From: Owenia fusiformis
Lineage: Eukaryota > Annelida > Polychaeta > Sabellida > Oweniidae
DNA: 64,000 nucleotides
Direction: 5' to 3'
Assembly: GCA_903813345.2 (NCBI GenBank)
Contig: CAIIXF020000004.1
Location: 18,277,513-18,341,512, forward strand
Position 1 is the first letter of the stretch; each line of letters opens with the position of its first letter. The notes beneath the pieces are model-generated. The model was not told the origin of the DNA. It ran no database searches and saw only the letters and a list, made by a program, of their open reading frames with translations. The translations under genes were made by a program, and so were the position numbers. Shown here in pieces: positions 60,101 to 64,000 of the stretch.

Positions 60101-62841
60101 ACTTAGTATTATCACAGATGTGGAGTAGAAAGTCACAGTGACCTGATAGTCATCTCATATGGCTCTAAACATTAATTATTATGGATGCACTATTGAAAAT
60201 CTCATTTCTATGATGTCTGAGGAATATAAGTTCATTGCAGATAAAGTCATAATTAGGACATTCCCTCATTACAATCTCATACATAGAATCTGAGGCAAAT
60301 TAGGCCATTTTCCATTGAAAGACAGTATATTTCGATCTCATTTACTATTTTACTTTAAGTTTCTTTGAGGTTAACACATTTATTTCATGACTATAAACTG
60401 CGTTTGTATGAAAGGGACCAAATTCACCACCAAAAACTTTGGCAAAATCTAAACACAGTCACAGAAATGTACGAATTCGTGAACGTAGACCCAAAACCAC
60501 GGTATTCGGTAACAGTAAGGTATTGAATTGCGGTAATACCGGCACCAGTTTTCAATACCATTTGGAACACTAATTAAGAGTATATTTGCTTCTCTCAGCA
60601 TCGATAATTTTGATTTTCACTGACATGGCAGTTTTTTTCATTTCCGGTTCTACGGACTGAATAGTGAAACTAATAAAAAGAAACTCGTTCGAATTTCGTT
60701 TAAATGGGATGCATTTCTCATATTCATTCATATATATAAAAAAAATAATACATGGAACAATCAATTGTACATAGTTTGACACTGTGAAAAAAACAATGCA
60801 TTTGAAGGTCAGGATTCGCTATGAAATGGTTATTGGGAATATGAATACAAATTCGCGAATCTCAGACTAGTGAAATAATTTGCGAAATCTGAAATCCTAA
60901 TCGAGAGACGAATTCCATAACACCTTGGTGAGATGATTCGATGACTACGTGAGTACTTTTCTACACCACTAGGTACAATAATATATGTAACATATAAAAG
61001 GTACTTACTCATTTTCAAAGGCAACTGTGATCTCCTCATTGTGAACATTCTGAACAAATGCCTGAAACACAACAAAACATTACATGTGTGAGATCTTTTA
61101 ATCTCAGCCATCAACACCTTAAATTATAATTATGCTATAAAAAAATATTAGAACTATCAACAAATTCACCTGTCACTGTGTTCAAGCTTTACTAAAACAA
61201 GCCGATTTATTATGAGGTTGAGCAACTTTATTCATTTACTTGTTAGAAACTAGAATGACTGATTTCAGAAAAAATAGCGAAAACTCCATCCAAAATAACA
61301 TGGCTTCAAAATAGATCAATTGGATAAATATCAGAGGAAACTAGGTGGTGAAGCTATATGTCAAACTCATGTCAAGGCTAAACAGTCTATCCCTTCATCG
61401 AGGTTACAGTTGTAGGATCATTGAATGTTGCTATATTATTACCTTTGGTCAGTTTTATTCCCGTTCTGTACGACTAAATTACAGTACATGTACATTCTTG
61501 AACTCTAAATGATGCTTTTCAGTTGATCAAACCCATTATTGTCTTGGTTTATCGGCAGAACAATGAAATCTTCATTTTTGATAGCAATATTTGCATATAA
61601 TATTTAACTTATTTCAACCGTACAATTCCTCCATTTAGTGGTTCATCTGGTCCCGGCATGCACCAATCATAAGGGGAATCCCCTACTAAATCCAACGGGC
61701 ATTTTGAAAAGTGATAGAATATCTATCAATTAAAAAACTAAATGAGCTCGTTCTACCAATGCAACCAAGATGATAATGGGTTTGATCAACTGAAAAGCAT
61801 CATTTAAGTTTGAGAATGTATTGACGTATGTAATTTAGATGTCTAGAAATTGGGATTAAACTGGTTAAAGGTAATAATAATTATAGTAACATTGATACAC
61901 ATGGGGTTACTTTGAAAATTCGGTGATTTCAACAGGTAATTTACAATTCTTAGGGTCTAAATCTTAGATTATATCTTACCCATTGGATATTTCTATTCAA
62001 TTTTTAAATTTTCAAAAACTAAGCTTGGCAATGCTGCGTAAGTGTAAGGTTGAAAAGTTCATTGTGTAGAAATAACCGCTGGACAAAATAACGATACATT
62101 GATATAGGAGCGTTTTACTCCCTGCAAAAGTTATGTGGATTTTGATATAATAGCTTTCCCACAGCATACTGGACAACTGAATAATAGTGACCTTTGAGAC
62201 ATAACAAGTCTTGATCGAAAAGAAAGTACTTCAGCACTCCAATACTTGCACGGAAGGATGATAACGATGTATGATATAGTTAGAGAACAAAAGTAAGCCG
62301 CTGATCAACTTAGTTCGTGTTTCAAAGATCACTATTATTCAGCTGTCTATTTCTCCGTTGGAAAGCAATAAGTTTCAAAATCGAACATGGCTCTCGAAGT
62401 GAGTAAGGAGCATTATCATTATGGCACACATGCAAAAACTCACAAAAAGCAACAAAAGGATCCCGATAACAAAATTCTAACAATATGAAAATATGATATT
62501 ACAAGCAGAGTCACAGTTTACTTTATGAAACAATATTTTTGTAAAGCTTATAAAGTGTGTGTTTTCCATAAAATACTGTAGTTTTGGAATCTAGGCAAGC
62601 AATCAAAGTTTTTCACTTTTTGTCGTCAAAAGTTTTGACACTTCGGAAGCATGATTCACATTTCTTTATGAGAATCTCAAGAACTTCGACTTCAAATTTC
62701 ATGAAAATTACGCCATTGTGTAGATAACATATTGCTCTTTAATCTGCCTTAGAATGCTCTCAATGATGTTTGTAATAGCACGGTAATTACCTTATAGTAG
62801 ACGCCGTTTCGGCCGCAAACTTCGACTTGTAAATCCTCCAT
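36381..62841 (-). CDS. FXR1: FMR1/FXR1-family RNA-binding protein, 15 exons, 793 aa
   Basis: Cytoplasmic RNA-binding translational regulator family. Exons in transcription order: 62841-62791, 61061-61009, 44471-44378, 44118-43964, 43616-43572, 43312-43219, 42974-42840, 42202-42032, 41741-41663, 41382-41267, 41014-40928, 39158-38930, 38642-38457, 37491-37381, 37156-36381. All GT-AG, all phases agree, 2382 nt with stop. Start [17 protein letters not shown] matches the family start, in good context (CAAGATGG). Two Agenet/Tudor domains, KH domains with GSHG and GKNG loops, a conserved VPFLFVGT segment, a Leu-rich export-like stretch, RG-rich tail. It ends MVNGE, like the family's LVNG terminus. 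Text near [15 protein letters not shown] and [12 protein letters not shown] is closer to FXR1 than FMR1, but an invertebrate single-copy orthologue is co-orthologous to all three vertebrate genes. Confidence 0.95.
37492..38456 (-). other. FXR intron 13
   Basis: Contains a degenerate repeat of about 24 bp (variants of GGTAATCCCTTATAT, about 38060-38150). Nothing else seen. Confidence 0.5.
39531..40978 (-). repeat. 65-bp tandem array spanning the end of FXR exon 11 and its 5' splice site (22 copies)
   Basis: On the minus strand each unit holds about 50 bp of the exon 11 tail (GATATCAGCAATG ... CACTTGACACATCTAAAG), the donor GTATGTT and about 9 further intron bases. Donor motifs (CTTTAGATG on plus) lie at 39561 to 40536 in 65-bp steps, then 40602, 40667, 40732, 40798, 40863 and 40928. 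The last is the true exon end. Most units carry a 1-bp loss (GTTAG for GCCAAG) that puts a TAG in frame; the units at 40580 and 40766 keep the ancestral GCCAAG of the exon. Units are otherwise almost identical, so the array is young or homogenised. Confidence 0.95.
40928..41014 (-). other. FXR exon 11, the exon from which the 65-bp array derives
   Basis: Encodes [20 protein letters not shown] followed by LEYHLTHLK, matching the vertebrate segment that precedes the EVxQLR(L/M)ERLQI helix. Acceptor TTGCAG|GGCC; donor CTAAAG|GTATGTT at 40928. 87 nt, phase 0-0. Confidence 0.9.
41267..43616 (-). other. FXR exons 5-10: KH region
   Basis: Residues about 118-331. Exons 5-7 carry the KH0-like region ([37 protein letters not shown]). 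Exon 8 is KH1 with [20 protein letters not shown] and [11 protein letters not shown]. Exons 9-10 are KH2 with [20 protein letters not shown] and [13 protein letters not shown]. Both GxxG RNA-binding loops are intact. Vertebrates have Gly-Lys where this has Pro-Lys just before VIG in KH2; the Pro codon spans the exon 9/10 junction. Confidence 0.88.
42203..42839 (-). other. FXR intron 7
   Basis: 637 bp; no repeat or exon recognised. The other introns between exons 3 and 11 are 250-350 bp and also unremarkable. Confidence 0.4.
43964..44471 (-). other. FXR exons 3-4: Agenet/Tudor domains
   Basis: Exon 3 (44471-44378) reads [16 protein letters not shown] then ADEVEV, completing Agenet 1. Exon 4 (44118-43964) is Agenet 2 with [20 protein letters not shown] and the family Tyr in TTYNDI. 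With exons 1-2 (62841-62791, 61061-61009) these form residues 1-118, the tandem domain that binds methyl-lysine and protein partners in this family. Confidence 0.88.
44472..47329 (-). other. FXR intron 2, first part
   Basis: AT-rich DNA without coding signal, apart from the 98-bp tandem array at about 46530-47000 (listed separately). Confidence 0.45.
46530..47000. repeat. 98-bp tandem array in FXR intron 2 (about 4-5 copies)
   Basis: The motif CACCTCACATGAT occurs at 46543, 46611, 46709, 46807 and 46905; the last three steps are exactly 98 bp. Units contain GAACCACTGACTTGAGGTTA and TAGTGG(T)CTCACTTCTAAGG. Not next to an exon. Confidence 0.85.
47330..49692. repeat. Composite interspersed repeat with (GGAC)n tracts and a 141-146-bp tandem block
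   Basis: Begins with GCGAATCCCATCGAAC (near 47353) and ends with TTCGTTCGATGGGATAA (near 49680), which are inverted. Contains (GGAC)n at 48445-48525 and 49573-49655. A tandem block at about 48605-49300 has GGCGGCCATTTTTCAA at 48711, 48852, 48998 and 49144. Text at 47690-47935 is an inverted relative of the 17100-17540 repeat (TGACCTTTGACCTTGAAAAT). Open frames with RPSVRPSV are by-products of GGAC. Confidence 0.75.
49872..49960. repeat. 25-bp tandem repeat
   Basis: GGGCATGCTACCAAACATTT plus TGTAA, three full units and a partial. Confidence 0.85.
50937..51475. mobile_element. Mariner-type MITE inserted in the left arm of the foldback element
   Basis: Starts after TA with CAGGGTGTCCAAAAAACAGG. 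Inner inverted repeats: TCAATCCTGCATATTCTGCC...TTTTGTTGTGAA at the left pairs with TTCACAACAAAATTTAC...GCAAAATATGCAAGATTGA at the right. The sequence is absent from the matching place in the right arm, which proves insertion after the arms formed. The right end lacks the terminal CAGGGTG, so it is truncated. Confidence 0.75.
52026..52935 (+). pseudogene. Degraded coding remnants in the foldback loop
   Basis: An open frame at 52111-52485 (124 codons, [20 protein letters not shown]) is followed, in another frame, by a stretch around 52600-52710 reading [14 protein letters not shown], then [14 protein letters not shown] and a stop. Codon texture and amphipathic pattern look like protein, with a frameshift and stops. 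I have a vague memory of similar HEL(M/I)..P.A text in multi-copy uncharacterised invertebrate proteins, but cannot name a family. Confidence 0.35.
54848..55865 (-). other. FXR intron 2 segment without recognised features
   Basis: AT-rich, no repeat structure or coding exon recognised. Confidence 0.4.
55866..56071. mobile_element. 206-bp MITE with CAGTGATCTCC ends
   Basis: Terminal inverted repeats CAGTGATCTCC and GGAGATCACTG, flanked by an exact direct repeat ACATG (55861-55865 and 56072-56076). Internal GCACCCAC(C/T)TGA motif occurs four times. CAGTG ends resemble hAT elements, although those normally duplicate 8 bp. Confidence 0.75.
56072..57331 (-). other. FXR intron 2 segment without recognised features
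   Basis: AT-rich; no feature recognised. Confidence 0.4.
57338..57735. mobile_element. 398-bp MITE with CAGG(C)CTGTCAACT ends
   Basis: Ends CAGGCCTGTCAACT and AGTTGACAGCCCTG are inverted. The 6-bp CTACCC is present on both sides (57332-57337 and 57736-57741). Contains repeated TCACGCAAATACGCAT/GCGTATTTGTCACGC inverted motifs. hAT-like ends. It is inserted at the very start of the next element, whose end begins CTACCCTG. Confidence 0.75.
57736..59332. mobile_element. DNA element with TIRs of about 300 bp
   Basis: Left arm about 57736-58070 and right arm about 59030-59332 are inverted copies (CTACCCTG, CCTCTGCCTAG, GATTGGTGCCTGTGAC, CGGTGATGTCAG, GAAGCTCTCTTTTAAGAAGT). Interior of about 960 bp has no convincing coding region. 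Its left terminus was displaced by the 57338 MITE, making that insertion younger. Confidence 0.7.
59333..61008 (-). other. FXR intron 2, last part
   Basis: No coding exon or clear repeat recognised. Confidence 0.4.
61062..62790 (-). other. FXR intron 1
   Basis: Contains the inverted-repeat element at 61493-61818. Otherwise nothing recognised; first introns of this family can hold enhancers, but none can be called here. Confidence 0.45.
61493..61818. mobile_element. 326-bp hairpin MITE
   Basis: Arms of about 55 bp: AAATGATGCTTTTCAGTTGA then TCAAACCCATTAT at the left, and the inverse at 61765-61805. Target duplication not resolved. Confidence 0.75.
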
Positions 62842-63120
62842 CTTGAATAATCGTGACGTAACTGGGAAATCCGAGCGATTTTATGTCACTTTTCTGTAAA
62901 TGCCATACTTCTGATATCTAAAAATATTGCTTAGATTTCAAATAATTGTAATAGAATGTTTATTAGAACTTATGTGGTGTTTAAACGTATGTGTGTACTT
63001 TAAATTCAGCGAGATTTGACGAGAGTTTATTTTTACAGACCGGAAGTAGGCCTTACATCGAAAATAAATTTTTCAGACTTTCTAGAGTGATACGTTTGTA
63101 ACAGTTAGACACTTGAGAAG
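62842..63120. promoter_or_regulatory. Bidirectional promoter between FXR and a divergent gene
   Basis: Only 279 bp separate the two start codons, which point away from each other. A CRE-like TGACGTAA lies at 62854-62861, 13 bp from the FXR ATG, and an ETS-type ACCGGAAGT at 63039-63047. ETS and CRE motifs are common in compact bidirectional housekeeping promoters. No TATA box seen. Confidence 0.65.
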
Positions 63121-63194
63121 ATGGCACTGTCGTCAGATAGTGAGAGTGAATGCTTCTTTGATGCCGAGGACGCATCTCCAGCTCGAATAACCAG
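63121..63194 (+). CDS. First coding exon of a divergent gene with FFAT-like N-terminus (partial)
   Basis: ATG at 63121 in strong context (GAGAAGATGGCA), 74 nt to donor CCAG|GTAAAT, phase 2. It encodes MALSSDSESECFFDAEDASP followed by ARIT. The segment CFFDAED with acidic flank SDSESE resembles the FFAT motif (EFFDAxE) that binds VAP proteins on the endoplasmic reticulum. The rest of the gene lies beyond the window, so identity is open; N-terminal acidic FFAT-like starts occur for example in WDR44-type proteins. Confidence 0.6.
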
Positions 63195-64000
63195 GTAAAT
63201 AAAGAGAAAATATAAAAATAAATGTATCTTTGGTCAAATAAAATTTTGCTGCAGTCTGAGTCTCACAGACTGAGCACAATAGAAGAAGTCAATAGAAAGG
63301 CTTGACTCAATAAGCATATAAAGTAAACCTTGTGAGACTGAGTCTGAGTGTTGTGATATCACCCGGGGATTTCCCAAAGTACTCTATATTTCGAACAGTG
63401 CAAGAAGTCAAATAATATCTCCTTTCTCGTACAAAGGCGGCATTTTCGGCCACAGGCGTTCCCAGACAAACCCTTGGCACCAGGGGAAATTCTTGGGCAC
63501 TTTTAGATCCAATACAATTTACATCACCATATCGATAAAACGATGTGTCTAATCATGGGCTTTCAATTAGAAGGGTAAGCAACTCTGTGTAATAACATGA
63601 GACGTTCAAAATGAGCAATGCCAGCTACCCTTTTATGGTAATATATCAAAAAGAATTAGATAAATATATATGTTTTAGTATTATTTTGAATAAAAATCAA
63701 TTTTCAATATGATTAAGCATAAGAAAGATATATTCAATATCATGTAAAAGTAAACAAAAAAGACCAATAAGGATAAGAGTATTCGAGTATTGCCTTGTGG
63801 GTAATTATTCAAGAACACATTCCAATAAAAACATAATTTGTGAGAGAATGTTCATTTTCTGCATTGTCATAATTATGATGAATTCCATTTTTTATTAATT
63901 ATCAACATGTATTTAGATAATCATGTTTTTGTTTTTGAATTATTCCTGGTAGAGCCCATGGTAATTTGAAGTTTCAATAAAGGAATCATATAAAACAAAG
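63195..64000 (+). other. Intron 1 of the divergent gene
   Basis: AT-rich, runs to the window edge. A weak inverted pair (CTGAGTCTCAC at about 63258 and GTGAGACTGAG at about 63331). No second exon seen. Confidence 0.5.

Overview
The window is eukaryotic: short exons with GT-AG junctions, large AT-rich introns, and abundant mariner-type and hairpin transposons and minisatellites. Gene content (a single FMR1/FXR-family gene with full metazoan exon structure, a GH18 chitinase, a secreted multi-module protease-like protein) points to a bilaterian, most likely a marine invertebrate. I cannot fix the phylum from the sequence.

Layout. (1) 1-3292, plus: the last three exons of a GH18 chitinase-like gene, cut by the left edge. 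(2) 3293-7910: mobile DNA, including an apparently intact mariner (3664-5625) inserted in a hairpin MITE, and a second 878-bp hairpin MITE. (3) 7911-32324, plus: a 23-exon gene whose exon phases close to an open frame of 1480 aa. Modules in order: signal peptide, lustrin/WAP-like Cys-rich, VWC-like, TSP1, S1 protease with intact triad, S1 pseudoprotease (His and Ser lost), TSP1, six CCP/sushi, vWA with MIDAS. These are the parts of complement factor B/C2 (CCP, vWA, S1) in inverted order plus extra modules. (4) 32325-36380: convergent intergenic DNA and 3' UTRs. (5) 62841-36381, minus: a complete 15-exon FXR1/FMR1 homologue (793 aa; two Agenet/Tudor, KH, RG-rich tail) with a 16.5-kb second intron that is a sink for transposons. 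(6) 62842-63120: a short bidirectional promoter, then the first coding exon (63121-63194) of a divergent gene with an FFAT-like N-terminus.

The most unusual signal is a recurring structure. At three separate coding exons (protease exon 8, vWA exon 21, FXR exon 11) the 3' end of the exon, its 5' splice site and a few intron bases have been amplified into a tandem array running into the intron. Units are 127 bp (about 4 copies), 62 bp (6 copies) and 65 bp (22 copies). Each array therefore presents a ladder of near-identical 5' splice sites, with a stop codon soon after the first. A fourth array (113 bp, 8 copies) fills almost an entire intron and abuts a 3' splice site. This looks like a genome-specific way of growing introns from exon borders.

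All gene models were built by eye from reading frames, splice motifs and phase agreement; no alignment, database search or transcript evidence was available.
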